Below, piece by piece: positions 14,101 through 25,600 of a stretch of DNA of 64,000 bases. A program made the translations under genes and the position numbers. Positions within the stretch are counted from its first letter, which is position 1; every line of letters begins with the position of its first letter. The notes beneath the pieces are model-generated. The model ran no database searches. It was given only the letters and a program-made list of their open reading frames with translations, and was not told the DNA's origin. This stretch comes from Gordius sp. MW1 (Eukaryota; Nematomorpha; Gordioida; Gordea; Gordiidae): positions 3,100,001 to 3,164,000 of the forward strand of contig OZ038529.1 in NCBI GenBank assembly GCA_964036665.1, written 5' to 3'.

Positions 14101-17100
14101 CTAATGACTTTTTGGCCGTCCGTAGCCTGCTGACCAATGGAATGAAATGACCACTGGCCAAAGTATGATTCGAAAATTATTTTTTTCGTTTTTTTTGACT
14201 AACGACAATTACCCTATGCCCTCCCCTAGTAGAGCCTGTGCCTCTACTGATATGGGTCCCTATGCCCCCCCCCCACAAAAGCCTATGCCTCTCTTGATGT
14301 GGGTTCGAATCCCGGAGAGGCCAAATTTTATTTTTATTTTTTTGTTTAAATTTATATATTGTTCTTGTTAATACTGTTGATAATAAGACTTTTTGGCCGT
14401 CCGTTGGCTCTGACCAATGGAAAAAAATGACCATTGGCCAAAATAAGAATCGCAATTATTTTTTTCGTTTTTTTTACTGTTATGATTGTTCTTGTTAATA
14501 CCATTGATAATATGGCTTTTTGGCCGTCCGTTGGCTGCTGACCAATGGGAAAAAATGACCATTGGCCAAAATGGGAAGCGCAATTATTTTTTTCGTTTTT
14601 TTTTGACTATTATGATTGTTCTTGTTAATACCATTGATAATATGGCTTTTTGGCCGTCCGTTGGCTGCTGACCAATGGAAAAAAATTACCATTGGCCAAA
14701 ATGTGATTAAAAATTTTTTTTTCGTTTTTTTGACTCCTATGAATTTATATCCACTTTTACCGTGTCCTGACTGCTGACCAATGGAAAAAATGACCATTGG
14801 CCAAAATGTGATTTGAAATTTTTTTTTTGTTTTTTTTTGACTCTTATGAATTTATATCCACTTTTACCGTGTCCTGGCTGCTGACCAATGGAAAAAAATG
14901 ACCATTGGCCAAAATGTGATTCAAAATTTTTTGTTTTTGTTTTTTTTTGACTCTTATGTATTTATAGACTGTCCGCTGGCTGCTGACCAATGGAAAAAAA
15001 TGATCATTAGCCAAAATGTGGTTAAAAAAGTTTTAATTTAGCACCTGTAAATTATTTGAGATATCATAATGATACCTGTGACATTTTTAAATGCGCGGTC
15101 GTAACAGGCAATAGCCGAGCTATTGCCTGTCGCTACTTGTTACGCCGCAAGTCCATTATAATTCAATTTTCTTTTCATTATTCTCTATTTATAATTTTTT
15201 ATGCCTAATATTTTAAATATTTTATTGTATTAGAAAAAGCCTTACTAGGCACGTGACTAGACACAATCCGTACATACATACATCCATATGTTATTTTAAA
15301 AATAAGGAAGAGAGGATCCCGGAACAAGTGGTGAATCGGGTTGAAAATTTAAAAACGCTTTCGGGTTCGGGTTGAACTAAAGTGACTTTGCAGGCCTTTA
15401 TGCCTTTTCCTATATTTTTTTACATCATAAACGATTGACCCAAATTTTTCATAAATGTTTTATTAATTCATAGTAATTATTTAGCTAATTAAGGACTACG
15501 CCAAAGCAACGCTTGGCCGGGCACAACTAGTCATTATTAAATATCAAAGCCAAAATTAATATTACGCGTATTATTTTTAATTATTAATATAGAAGTGGGA
15601 GGGGGTTGTAGATGTATTGAACAGAAGTTATTAATTGAGGGAGGAGGGTTGGAAGTATAATTTAAAAGGAATATAAAATAAAATGCGCGAACTAACTAAA
15701 AATGTTAAGTTTAATAGCAATTAACAAAGCATTGTTAAAATTAATTTAAAACACTTAAATCTCAAGTTTGCCTCTAATTTAATAAGCTCGTTATAGTTAT
15801 AAATTAAAAAAATATTCACTTATCAAGAATATCGTTTTATATTTAATTTTTATAATTTCCTCTTCTTTAGGGTATTTTCGCTTTTCTCATATTAACAACC
15901 TTTGACACCCATTAGTTAAAAAAAACCAAAGTATGACCTTTTCCCCTAAAAAAGAATTAGTAATGAATAATTCAATTGGTTAATAACGATAATTACTCTA
16001 TGCCCTCCCCTACTAAGGCCTATACTTCTACTTATATGGTTCCCTGTGCCCCTACAAAGGCTACCTCTACTGATGTGGGTTCGAATTCGAATCACGGAGA
16101 GGGCAATTTTTTTTAATTAAATGAAAAATTTGTATAAATTATTAATTAATCATTAGGCATTTAATACCCCCTAGGGCATTCTCGCCCCTTCCCACCTTTC
16201 TCGCCCATAAATTGCATAGCAAATATGATATATTTATACGGAGTATAGATGAGTCGTCCCCCCTTCCCTTCCCCTCCTTCTCCTTCCCTTCCCCTCCTTC
16301 CCCTTCCCTTCTCCCCCTTCCCACGAGGGCCGAAGGCCCGAGTTTTAGTTTATATGTTTTAAATAAAAATTTATTTTAACATTAAGATATTAACCTGACT
16401 ATCAATCTTTGCCAAATTGCTAAAATAAAACTTAAAATAGCAATAAATCGTACTTTGGCCGTAAAAAGGTTATAATTTTTATGTTTAAATACGAATTAAC
16501 AATAATTTTGTCAAACTCAACGAGTAAACATGAAATTTATAGAAGTTAAAATATAATTATAACATTAATTTTTTGTTTTTAAAAAGGGGCCATTAATTTG
16601 TTAATAATTCATAGAGGAAAAATTTATTTTTATATTAATTTTTATCATAATTTCACTTGAATTGTGTAAAAAAAGTTGGATTTTGCATCTTTAATTTGCC
16701 CGATAAAAGTTAATTTCAATATTTTCCAATTACTAGGTTATTTTAACGATACTAACGTGGAGCATCAAGTGATGTATCTTGGATTAATGGAAAACATCCG
16801 AGTTTGTCGCTCGGGCTACGCTTATAGGAAACCATACGAATTATTTTTAAAAAGGTTACAATATTTAATTTAAAACTACTATGCTACTAATAAATAGTCT
16901 ATTTAATAAAAATTATATTACTATTGGAAATCCAATTTTTTTATAATAAATATATTTTTGCAAATATTTTGGATGAGTCTTAAAAACTTAAAATTGCTAT
17001 TTTTTATTCCTCACATTAATGTTTAGATGTGGGTAAAACTTTATTCTTGAATTTTGAATAATAATTAAGTTGTAAAACCTCAAAAAAAGTTAGATTGCTA

Positions 17101-20053
17101 TTTAAAGATTACCTATATAGACAGTATCATTTAATTTTTAAGTCAGCAAACATTATGAACGCGAATAAAAAAAATATTCTAAATAATATTATAATAAATA
17201 TCATATATATTTGTTTAAAATTTAAAATTTTTATTCCGTCACAAAGATATTATCCACTGAGCAAAAGTACGTGGCCAACTTATGGGGGCGATCCAAAACC
17301 AAATGTTCTTAATATTATAAAAGCTGTAGGTGATTATGAAGAAACAAAGCATTATGGAGTCGGAAAAACTAAAGTAACATTATATATAAATATAAAAACC
17401 TAAAAATATATAAATAAAAGTTTAAAAACAATTTAATTTAAAAAAACAAACAATCTCTCTTCAGCCGAGGCACTAAAAATTTTAAAATACTTGGAACTTA
17501 ACAATACTATAGATAGATTGTCCCATTGCGATAACCACTGCCACAATCCTTAAAAATTGTTTTAAAAAAATAGAGAAACAAATTTCTTTGCTATCCCATC
17601 ATGATCGCTAATCTTTTTGATAAGACAGAAAATCGGCATTAGTACTATTTGAAAATATAAATTAATAGCAATATCGGAATGTTTTCCAAATATTTAATAT
17701 ACTTAACTTTTTTATTTATTTATTACATCTTCACAACATTTTAATATTTGCCGTAATGAATAAAATTAAAACCTTTTCACGATATATTAGATATTTATAC
17801 GAAGCGCTAAAGTTGTGATGGCTATAGAGCAAACTTTTCAAAAAAAGCGTAGCCAGCTGGCTGCAGGTATACAGGCCGTATTTAAGGCTGATAGACAGAA
17901 AAAGATATTCCATAAAATCAGGGGTGCAAGTAATAAAAACTAAAATTCAATTTTCTAGATTTAATAATATTTTCAATGTAATCATAAATAAAAATATTTA
18001 TTTTTAAATACAGTTATTGTGATTCAAAAAAATATCAGAAGATATTTGGCTAGAAAAAAAAGAAAACGTCTTAAATGGGCCAATCTAGTAATTAAAGGGT
18101 ACAATAATTTAAATACTTTTCCCAAATTTTAGCATATTAATTGAATAATAAAAGTTAATTTTTTTCAAACTATATTAAAGTTTTTAATAAAAGTAGAGCC
18201 TTGATTTTATAAATATAAAAAATTTATCACTTGAATAAAATTAATTTTTGATTTTGTAATATATTAAAAAAATCAATCGATTTTCGCAATTAAATTGTTT
18301 TTTTTTTGTATTTAAGTTTTGTCGTTGGGTATCGGCATTACAAAAAGAACATAACGTCCCCCGAATCTTGTAAAGTAAGTTTATTTAAACTCAACGACAA
18401 TGTATTGCTTAAATAAAGTCAACTGCTCCAATTATTTCTGTTAATTTTTATCTAAATACTTAACTAAATATATTTATTTTTCTAATAGAAACGGATTTAT
18501 TCTACTATAATTAAAAATTTTTCAAGTAATATTATATTGATTTATTTATTAAGTTTTTCAAGTTTCAAAGATTCGCATTTTTGGCGAAAATAGCCAAAGG
18601 CTGTCCCTTGAGCGTCATGGAAAAAAAGTGGCCAACCGTGCCATCTATATTTCAAAAAGTACACTTAGTTAATAAATATTACCATGATGAGCGTAGCCAG
18701 GGGAGACAGGGAGGGGCGACTGCCTCCCCCCCCCCCCTTTAAATCCTTAAATGCCAAAAAATTCAAAAAATGTCATTTTGCCCCTCAATTATAATTGCCC
18801 ACCCCCTCAAGTTCTAATCCTGGCTCGCCCATGAGCATTACAATGGCAGATTTGTTTTGTAATATACTTAAATAATAAGAATTTGGGATAATCTTTTAAA
18901 CAATCATAGTTTCTAAATAATAAGCTCAAAAGTAATCAAAACTATAATTTAAACGAATCATGGTCAAAGTAGCAGAATGATGAAAAAGAAGCAGAAAAAT
19001 GTTTTTTTAGATAATCAAGATATAAGAATTAAATCTCAAATGGAGAGGGAATTTCTGATGTATTCCTAACCTTAACCAGAACCCTAACCTTAACAATTTT
19101 GATGAATCCTGACGATATATGACCAATTTGGCTGCTATTTTTCTGCTACTTTGATCGGGTGCCAATTTAAACTTTAGAATTTTAAAAGTTACAAATTTGT
19201 AAATATGTAGGTTATCTCAATCAATTTTAACTTATATACGAATTTGAAACGTTTCACAAAAAATTTAAATAGCTTTTTATTACAAATCATCTATTTATTA
19301 TAGCAAAGTTTATTGTGTTAATTTAAAAAACAAATTTAAAGAATTGTAATTAATTCTAAAGGTTGGAATATTTTATAGCCTTTAGCTATCATCAAGCACG
19401 CTTGCTACAGAAATCTAGTGAGGATATACTTAAACAGCATCAAACCAGGAGACCCAAAGGATTTAGTAACACAGACTTAGAAATTCTTAATAATAATTAA
19501 ATACACATTGACAGCACGTTAAAAACACTTAATTAAACGAGTATGAACAATGCCTCAAATTTTATCTTTCTACTAACAAATTAATAACATGACTTTATAC
19601 GTAATATAAAAAACATGCCGATTAAATTGACCTGTAATACTTAAATAGTCTATTGTTTAAAAAATATAAATAGCTTTAATTAAAATAATGTCTGTTACCG
19701 GGCTCGAACCCAGTACCTGCAGAAGGTTACGGCCGAAAAACTGGCGCGAGAAAAGGAGCGGGCCGATCGGGAAGAAGCCGAGCGTCAGAGACGAGCCCAG
19801 CTCGGTCTGCCCGTAAGGAAGGAGTCGAGTCGAAGACGAACTCGATCCGGTTTATTCGGCGACGTAGAACAAACCGTGGTGGATGAAGGTGTTGCTGTTA
19901 TTTTTGTTTATCTTGTTTACACTTCTCATTTACCATCATTATTTTATTTTTTGTTGTTTCTTCCAGATGAAGAAGCCGAATGGGCAGAATGCGAGGAGGG
20001 CGAAGAAGGAGAAGACTATTTCGTGGATGAGTTGGGCAGAGCCTTGGACGAAG
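2187..20053 (+). CDS. Class I (unconventional) myosin heavy chain, motor and neck, 25 exons
   Basis: ATP-driven actin motor that acts at membranes and the cortical actin network. Exons: 2187-2297, 3619-3734, 4244-4442, 5455-5535, 7381-7557, 7822-7920, 7989-8099, 9758-9829, 9972-10073, 10173-10240, 10308-10413, 11434-11514, 12274-12414, 12839-12887, 13026-13153, 13301-13406, 16737-16854, 17247-17373, 17791-17929, 18014-18098, 18317-18374, 18563-18658, 19379-19465, 19723-19888, 19967-20053. All junctions are GT/AG and in phase. The start [15 protein letters not shown] matches class I myosins. Visible motifs: P-loop GESGAGKT (4314-4337), switch [15 protein letters not shown] (exon 4), switch [13 protein letters not shown] (exon 10), [25 protein letters not shown], the converter-type segment [19 protein letters not shown], then IQ-like helices [13 protein letters not shown] and [17 protein letters not shown]. 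About 903 aa are encoded to 20053, where phase 1 continues to 22658. A canonical TH1 domain is not evident. The 17929 donor could instead be 17923. Confidence 0.92.
4045..4217. mobile_element. MITE family B, copy in myosin intron 2
   Basis: About 170 bp bounded by CATGGGCGTAGCCAAGG and a decayed complement (..TAAGCCCGTG). The interior is the family-typical G-run, CTCTAAATCCAAAAATTTG, ATGGCTAAAATTTCAAAAA, then a C-run. It ends about 27 bp before the exon carrying the P-loop. Confidence 0.8.
4554..4723. mobile_element. MITE family B, copy in myosin intron 3
   Basis: A nearly intact copy with both ends (CATGGGCGTAGCCA and TGGCTACGCCCATG). It lies about 110 bp after the P-loop exon, so that exon is bracketed by two copies of the same element. 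Confidence 0.85.
4905..5370. repeat. GC-rich CGGGC-iterated repeat, family C
   Basis: A strongly biased stretch with CGGGCAGTTGGGGCAGCTCT, ATTCGGGCATGG and repeated CGGGC blocks around an AT-rich centre. Related copies lie at 39620-40010 and 50650-50790, sharing the order GGGCAGTT, GGGCAGCTCTAAT, ATTCGGGCATGG, TTTAGTTATAAAAT. Non-coding, probably a non-autonomous element. Confidence 0.6.
5987..7040. mobile_element. hAT-type non-autonomous element with CGGGC iterons
   Basis: It begins TAGAGATCTGCACGGGC and ends GCCCGTTTTAGATCTCTA. Both ends carry repeated ACGGGC / GGGCCTGA blocks, and the centre is about 650 bp of AT-rich sequence. Flanking 8-mers ACTACGAC and AACACGAC agree at six positions, consistent with a decayed 8-bp target duplication. 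No transposase frame is seen. Confidence 0.7.
8327..9393. mobile_element. hAT-type non-autonomous element with ACCCG iterons
   Basis: It opens TAGAGCCCTGCAAAGTCAC and closes with CGTGCAGGGCTCTA. The ends are filled with tandem ACCCG/CGACC units and the interior is AT-rich non-coding DNA. GCTCTACC before and GCTCTACT after agree at 7 of 8 bases, a good 8-bp target duplication. Fragments with the same GTGACTTTGCAGG edge occur near 10900-10990 and 15335-15400. Confidence 0.8.
9410..9621. mobile_element. MITE family A, copy 2
   Basis: Ends ATGTTGTAAAACGGCTGGG and CCGTTTTTACAACACT, with the family TTTTGTTTGGTCAACC and GTCGAC internal blocks. It sits in myosin intron 7, directly after the 8327-9393 element and before the exon at 9758. 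Confidence 0.8.
10468..10633. mobile_element. MITE family B, inverted copy
   Basis: CATGGGCGTAACCAGC to TTGGCTACGCTCATG, in the opposite orientation to the copies at 4045 and 4554. The flanking 8-mers GAACGTGG and AAACATGG agree at 6 of 8 positions, consistent with the 8-bp duplication seen at other copies. Confidence 0.8.
10905..10992. repeat. Fragment of the ACCCG-iteron hAT-type element
   Basis: Carries GGGTCGGGTTTGGGGTTGGG followed by GTGACTTTGCAGGGGGCTCTAG, the terminal sequence of the 8327-9393 element. Only one end is recognisable. Confidence 0.6.
11797..12081. mobile_element. MITE family A, copy 3
   Basis: AGTGTTGTAAAAATGGCTGGG to CCTTTTTACAACACT in myosin intron 12. It is about 80 bp longer than other copies because of extra sequence in the centre (about 11880-11960), possibly a secondary insertion. 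Confidence 0.8.
12585..12783. mobile_element. MITE family A, copy 4
   Basis: AGTGTGTTAAAGCGGCTGAG to CGTTTTTAAAACACT in myosin intron 13, with slightly decayed ends. It ends 55 bp upstream of the exon at 12839. Confidence 0.75.
13490..15030. repeat. Tandem array plus SINE-like unit filling a 3.3-kb myosin intron
   Basis: The intron 13407-16736 contains at least eight head-to-tail units of roughly 85-165 bp. Each carries TTCTTGTTAATACCATTGAT, GACTTTTTGGCCGTCCG, GCTGACCAATGG-A(n)-TGACCATTGGCCAAA and a long T-run. The CCAATGG / CCATTGG pair makes each unit potentially self-pairing. Interspersed blocks read CCCTATGCCCTCCCCTA...GGGTTCGAATCCCGGAGAGG, where GGTTCGAATCC is a tRNA B-box-like motif, suggesting a tRNA-derived SINE. 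Units become shorter and more diverged toward 15000. Confidence 0.75.
15104..15130. repeat. Perfect hairpin, 12-bp stem
   Basis: ACAGGCAATAGC and its exact complement are separated by three bases (CGA). It is GC-richer than its surroundings and lies directly after the tandem array in the same intron. Confidence 0.6.
15980..16340. repeat. SINE-like composite repeat, copy 2
   Basis: CTATGCCCTCCCCTACTAAG...TGTGGGTTCGAATTCGAATCACGGAGAGGG, then CGCCCATAAATTGCATAGCAAATATG, GAGTATAGATGAGTCGT, a CT-rich tract and GAGGGCCGAAGGCCCGAG. The same order recurs at 21740-22022, so the pieces move as one composite. Confidence 0.65.
17560..17710. repeat. Interspersed repeat shared with 56890-57010
   Basis: TTGCTATCCCATCATGATCGC, AAGACAGAAAATCGGCATTA and AATAGCAATATCGGAATGTTTTC all recur in order near 56905-57000 with scattered changes. 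Here it lies in the myosin intron before the exon at 17791. Coding-like peptides around it are coincidental. Confidence 0.6.
18683..18833. mobile_element. MITE family B, decayed copy
   Basis: CATGATGAGCGTAGCCAGGGG to CCTGGCTCGCCCATG, with a central deletion relative to full copies. It starts 25 bp after the donor of the exon ending at 18658. Confidence 0.7.
19695..19722 (-). repeat. tRNA-like relic abutting a splice acceptor
   Basis: Read on the minus strand, CTGCAGGTACTGGGTTCGAGCCCGG... has a B-box-like GGTTCGAGCCC and a T-arm-like stem. The AG ending this segment (19721-19722) is the acceptor of the myosin exon at 19723, and there is no ordinary polypyrimidine tract before it. Resemblance to a tRNA 3' half is by eye only. 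Confidence 0.4.
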
Positions 20054-20058
20054 GTTTG

Positions 20059-20224
20059 CATGAGCCTAGCCAAGGGGGGGGGCAGGGAGGGTCGGCTGCC
20101 CCTTTCCATTAAATCCAGAAATTTATTTAATAAATGGCTAAAATTTTAAAAAATGTTCATTTTGCACCTCCCTAGATCATTATTGTCCCCCCCCTCTCTA
20201 ATTCCATTTCTGGCTACGCCCATA
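20059..20224. mobile_element. MITE family B at a myosin donor site
   Basis: CATGAGCCTAGCCAAGGGG to TCTGGCTACGCCCATA. It begins 5 bp after the GT donor following the exon that ends at 20053, so the element now supplies most of the intron's 5' end. Confidence 0.8.
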
Positions 20225-20284
20225 GTTTTATAGTTGTTTATATATTTAGCGACATCAAACATTTGTTTGCATATAAGTTGTTAA

Positions 20285-21190
20285 GTTATTAATTGCTATG
20301 CAATTTATGGGCTCGTTTTTTGGTGTCCGTTGTCCGTCCGTTGTCCACCAAGTTATTGGCGCCAGGTATGTGACCTGGAGGCTCGTGTTCAATCCCAGGA
20401 GAAGACGAATTTTTTTTATTTTTTTTTAAATTAAATTAATATTTTGTTCTTGTTAACACCATTGATAATATAAATTTTTGACCGTCCGCTGGCTACTGAC
20501 CATTGAAAAAAATGACCATTGGCCAAATAAATCGAAATTTTATTTTTTTGTTTTTGAATTGGGTATATTAGGATAACATTGATAATTACCCTATGCCCTT
20601 TTCTACAAGGGCCTACGCCTCTAATGATATGGGTCCCTGTGCCCCTACAAAAGCCTATGCCTTTACTAATGTGGGTTCGAATCCCGGCGAGGGCAAATTT
20701 TTTTTTTTTAAATTAAATTAATATATTGTTTTTGTTAATACCATTGATAATATGACTTTTTGGCCGTCCGCTGGCTGCTGCCCCTACAAAAGCCTATGCC
20801 TTTACTGATGTGGGTTCGAATCCCGGAGAGGGCAAAATTTTTTTTTTTTTTTTAAATTAAATTAATATACTGTTCTTGTTAATACCCTTGATAATACGAC
20901 TTTTTAGCCGTGTCCTGGCTACTGACCAGGTTTTTTGGCCGTCCGTTAGCTGTGACCAATGGAAAAAAATCACTATTAGCCAAAGTGTGAATCAAAAAAA
21001 TTTTTTCCGTTTTTTTTGACTAGTATGTATTAATAAACAGTCTCTTGGTACTGACCAATGGAAAAAATGACCATTGGCCAAAATGTGATTTAAAATTTTT
21101 TTTTCGTTTTTTTTGACTCGTATGTATTTATAGACCGTCTCTTGGTACTGACCAAAAAAAATGACCATTGGCCAAATTGTTTTTAAGTAA
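20285..21190. repeat. Second block of tandem/SINE-like repeats
   Basis: The same units as at 13490-15030: TTCTTGTTAATACCATTGAT, GCTGACCAATGG...CCATTGGCCAAA and two blocks with GTGGGTTCGAATCCCGG. The composite starts with TGCTATGCAATTTATGGGCTCG. It lies in the long myosin intron 20054-22657. Confidence 0.7.
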
Positions 21191-21534
21191 AGGCTAAAAT
21201 TTCAAAATGCTCCTCCCAAAATCATTATAAAATACTGAACCAAATTCTTGAATATTTGGTGATCAAAAACGCCTATTGCTGAAGTGTTTTAAATCAGTGG
21301 TTCTTAACCTTTTTATACACGCGGCCACCCCCGCCCCCAAATATTTTATAATTTTTTTGCGGCCCCCCATTTTTTTTATAATAATTTATATTTGTTAAAT
21401 CATCTATAATATATTGATTTTCTATTATTGTTTCTTTTTATTATATAATAAACATAAAACACACCTTTATTATTTCATTATCTATATAAATAACATAAAA
21501 ACTTCTACCATTTAATACCAGCATGGTGTGAGTG

Positions 21535-22022
21535 GTTATAGCGAACGGCTTGTAAACTGGAGGCAACGAATTCGAATCCCAAAGAGGGCAAACTTTTTAT
21601 TTTTTTTTAAATTAAATTAATATTTTGTTCTTGTTAATACCATTGATAATATGAATTTTTGACCGTCCGCTGGCTACTGACCAATGAAAATGACCATTGG
21701 CCAAAGTATAAATCGATTTTATTTTTTCGTTTTTGAATTGGTTAACATTGATAATTATCCTATGCCCTCCCCTACAAGGGCCTACGCCTCTACTGATATG
21801 GGTCCGTGTGCCCCTACAAAAGCCTACGCCTTTACTAATGTGGGTTTGAATCCCGGAGAGGGCAATTTTTTTTAAATTAAATGGAATATTATACCTCCCT
21901 ATAGGCATTTTCGCCCATAAATTGTCTAACAAATATGCTACGTTTATAGGGAGTATAGATGAGTTTCGTTCCCCCTTCCCTTCCCCCCTCCCCCTTCCAC
22001 GAGGGCCGAAGGCCCGAGTTTT
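21535..22022. repeat. SINE-like composite repeat, copy 3
   Basis: Starts with a tRNA-like block ending GAATTCGAATCCCAAAGAGGG, continues through one CCAATG...CCATTGGCC unit, a second GGGTTTGAATCCCGGAGAGGG block, then the CGCCCATAAATTG and GAGGGCCGAAGGCCCGAG trailer also found at 16200-16340. Confidence 0.65.
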
Positions 22023-22657
22023 TTAATAACGTCTTGGTAAAATATAAATGTTTTGATTGTGTTATAATAAACTTTTGTAATAGTTGTTTATTGATTATCA
22101 CTATTATTTTTACAAGTAACTTGTAAGATGCATGTTATAGCGTACTTTAAGGCAGATACATATTTTAAAATGATTTTACATTGCTTATGGCAATAATGAT
22201 AAGGTATTATTGTATTGTTTTTTATTCTGAATATTTTGTTAACCAGCTAGCTGTTTATAATAATATCGTATCGACACGGTATAGAATTCTGGATACGATT
22301 GAGTTTAATTTTATTTAATTTTAATGTAAAAACAATAAAAGTTTTTATGTCCTTTATCAAGTTTTAAATAACAAATTTCCTTGTCATTGCATAGAGCTTT
22401 CACTAATATCAAAGGAATGGTGATGCATTAAACATTGGTTGAAGTATTGAGCCATGATTAGGATTAAAAGGGGGCATGTAATTATTAATAGGACGGGTCA
22501 ATCTTAATACTCAATCAATTTTTTAATTGATTATAGGGAAGGGCGCATCTGTCCCTTTAATTCACCCCCTCTCTGGCAGGCCCTCTACTTTGGTACATAA
22601 TTTATTTCGTTAAATTATTATATGTTTAATATAATTAAGTCTCAAACCGTGTATTAG

Positions 22658-25600
22658 GGGCTGTCGCACTGATTCAAATGACCGACCAGAAGGTAACTAA
22701 GAAAAAGAGGAAGCGCAAGAAAAAGATATTAGATCCTGGGAAATTGGCTTGGGAGTATATCGTGCAATCATTCATTTCCACATATGAAGTAATCAAATTA
22801 GTATATAGTGTCATAAGAAGTAATTAAATAGGTCATGTGAGTAGCCAGGGGTGGCCTTATTAGATCTAATTTTTTTTATATACATAATTATGGATCTTCA
22901 TAAAACCATAACCCTCCCCATTAGGTTAAAATAATGGTCACGCCCATGGAAAAGAACATTAAAAGAATTTTTTTTAATCCACAAATTTAGACATACGCTG
23001 AGCCCGTCTATATCTCAGCCTTAAAAATGAGATAATGTCTACTCTATAAGCCTAGACTTTTGCTTACATACCATTTCTCGCCAAATTTGTATAGCAAAAG
23101 GAAGAATTTTGAGAATACAACGAGATTTCTATGAAATACCACATAGGATCTAATTTGATCAGCGTATTTTAATTTAGTGCTGGAAAAAATAGGCAAATAA
23201 AAAAAATTGATTTAATTTAGTCTAAACCATATGCTGAATTTGATTTAAAATAGGTGAAGGGATGAAAGGAGGCCTTTTAGTTTCACCCCAACCCTTGAAC
23301 ACCCCATTAAATTTATAATTTAGCCTTTTAAAATTTAAGATATATTATTGAAGTGTATTTTCGTATATTTATTTTCACTTGTTAAAACCGGCATGAGTCC
23401 CTAGTTATCCAATTCATAATTGTTCCGAAGAGCAATAAACTTAGTGCCGATCTTTAATGCGCACCAACATTTGGGCTCAATCCCTTTGATGTACCAATAA
23501 ATGTCCCTATTTTAATTTTTTGCGTTCCTATTATATAAGCGTAGGGTACCCTATTGGATTTGGAACCCCGACCAGAGCAACTGCCTTTATCTAAAGCTTT
23601 CTCAAGATCGAGGAGCACATACGAAAAACCTTATGTTTTTCTTTATATAATGCCATAAGTCGCTTGAGACTATGTATTGCATATGAGACGTTGAGATTAT
23701 TTTTCGAGATCTAGCTTCTATAACCTGTTCCCACACCTTTATTGCGTGATTGTTAACTTGATCCCCTGATAGTTATTTCCCTTCATTTTATAGATTGATA
23801 TAACATAGCTTTCCCTACACTGCCAGTTTTTTGTTAAACAGCTTTGTAAGTAAATGCACACCTAAGGGTTTAGAATTTTTAAACCTTCCATATGTATATT
23901 TTCACACCGCTCTACACATGGTCATCTTTCTATGACCTGGTCAACCTATTTTTTGTCACTTCTAATTCTAGGTCATATTCATAGTACTTGCTTTTGCAAT
24001 GGCCCGAAAACCTATTTTACGTTTATTAATTCATTAGAGTATTCTTCCGAACGGTCTATCATTTGATGACCAAGAGTTAGCGTGTTGCCTTCCTTGCTCT
24101 TTATGGTTTTCACGTTTACCAGATCCTTTGAGTTCCTTGCAATTTTCTAGATTATTCTTTTCCCTTTTTTGGTATTTGAAGTGGCCTGAAATTTTCGTAG
24201 ACATTTGTTATAGCCTTGGCCACACAAAGTTTTGCTTTATTTTTAGCTTTGACATTGTTAATCTTATTTATTAATTATTAATTTCTGATCGCGTCATAAT
24301 TTATTAGACCTTTTTTCAAATTGACTAGGTGTTTCACGTATTCGTTATTTTTATTTTTTTATATACCTGGATTGCCTTCTCCTGGAACACATTTCACTAC
24401 TCATCGTACCGTGTTAGCTGTGTTATTCCACATATCGTTAGCTTTTTAATATAATTCATCTGTAATAAGCCCAAGCCCTGTCCGCACTTTTTATACTACT
24501 CCTTTTAAGGAGGTCTTTTTTTCACATGGTACGGGCGCCTATCATGCGCGTCGTCTAAGGGCCCGTCTTAATATGCGATTCAACTTCATGGCGCCATATT
24601 TTTGTTTATCCAAATATGCGATATATATGTCGTGGAACCAACAACTTTAATTTAGTTACCATATGAATATGCACTAATAAGCGTAATAAAAGGATAAATA
24701 TTTATTTTACGAGAAAATACACAAAAACATAACAAAAATGAAGTGACGCTCGTATTAAGACGCGGCTATGTTTTAACATGCATTCGCTTTTTAAATCTAG
24801 ATTCAAAATCGCGTATTAAGGCGCACCCTAAAGCGCCCTAGATCTTTCATTGCTTTTATTAGTGAACTTTCATATAGAGGATTGGGTGAGTGGTGACGCT
24901 CGGCTCCAGATCTAACAGACATGTTGACGATGTGAGATATTTTTTAATCTTAAAAAAAGCCAAAAGCGGGATTGAGCCCTTCAAGTTCAAAACCTATACC
25001 CATTAAGCCAACAGGTCCCTGATCTTCTAAATTTGAATATTTTGCTTTTAAATGATTGAGCTGTGGTTTATATAGGGACGGTTATTTCGGAATATAACTA
25101 ACCCGCCCCGTACAGGACGTTCCATAAGTAAGAGCACCATTTTAAGATAATTAGTAAATACTAAATAGTGAAGTGTTTCCTAAAAAACAAACATATTTTA
25201 AAAGGCCATGAAATTATTTTTTATATGCATTGGTAATTATAAAACAATTTAAGACGCTAAACTGGAAGGAATTCGAGATATTGCAAAAATATTATAAAGG
25301 ATGATGGGGATTCTATATTTTATATAAATTTGCATTATATGTGTCGACCATTTGTACTTAGCCCTCTGTTATAAAAAACGTTTAAAAAAATATGTGAAAA
25401 GAGTAAGTGGTGCAAAATTGTCTTGGATGCATGTAGCCAAGGGGGGGGGCAGGGAGGGGTGGCTGCCCCTCTCTAAATCCAAAAATTTGTTAAAATTAGA
25501 GCTAAAATTTCAAAAAATGTTCATTTTGCCCCTCCCCCGCCCTAGTTGCCCCCCTCTAATTCCAATGCTGGCAACGCCCATACTTGGAGGTAATAATTTA

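Noticed and set aside
17460-17515. Possible myosin exon encoding [11 protein letters not shown] after the phase-0 donor at 17374
   Set aside because: Its acceptor gives the wrong phase. The exon at 17791 (IFIRSAKVV...) fits both phase and the myosin family, so the match is chance.
19019-19100. CCTAACCTTAACC / CCCTAACC stretches here and near 2975-3010 as interstitial telomere repeats
   Set aside because: Too short and irregular; both lie in a shared degenerate repeat (AATCTCAAATGGAGAGGG), so a dispersed element explains them better.
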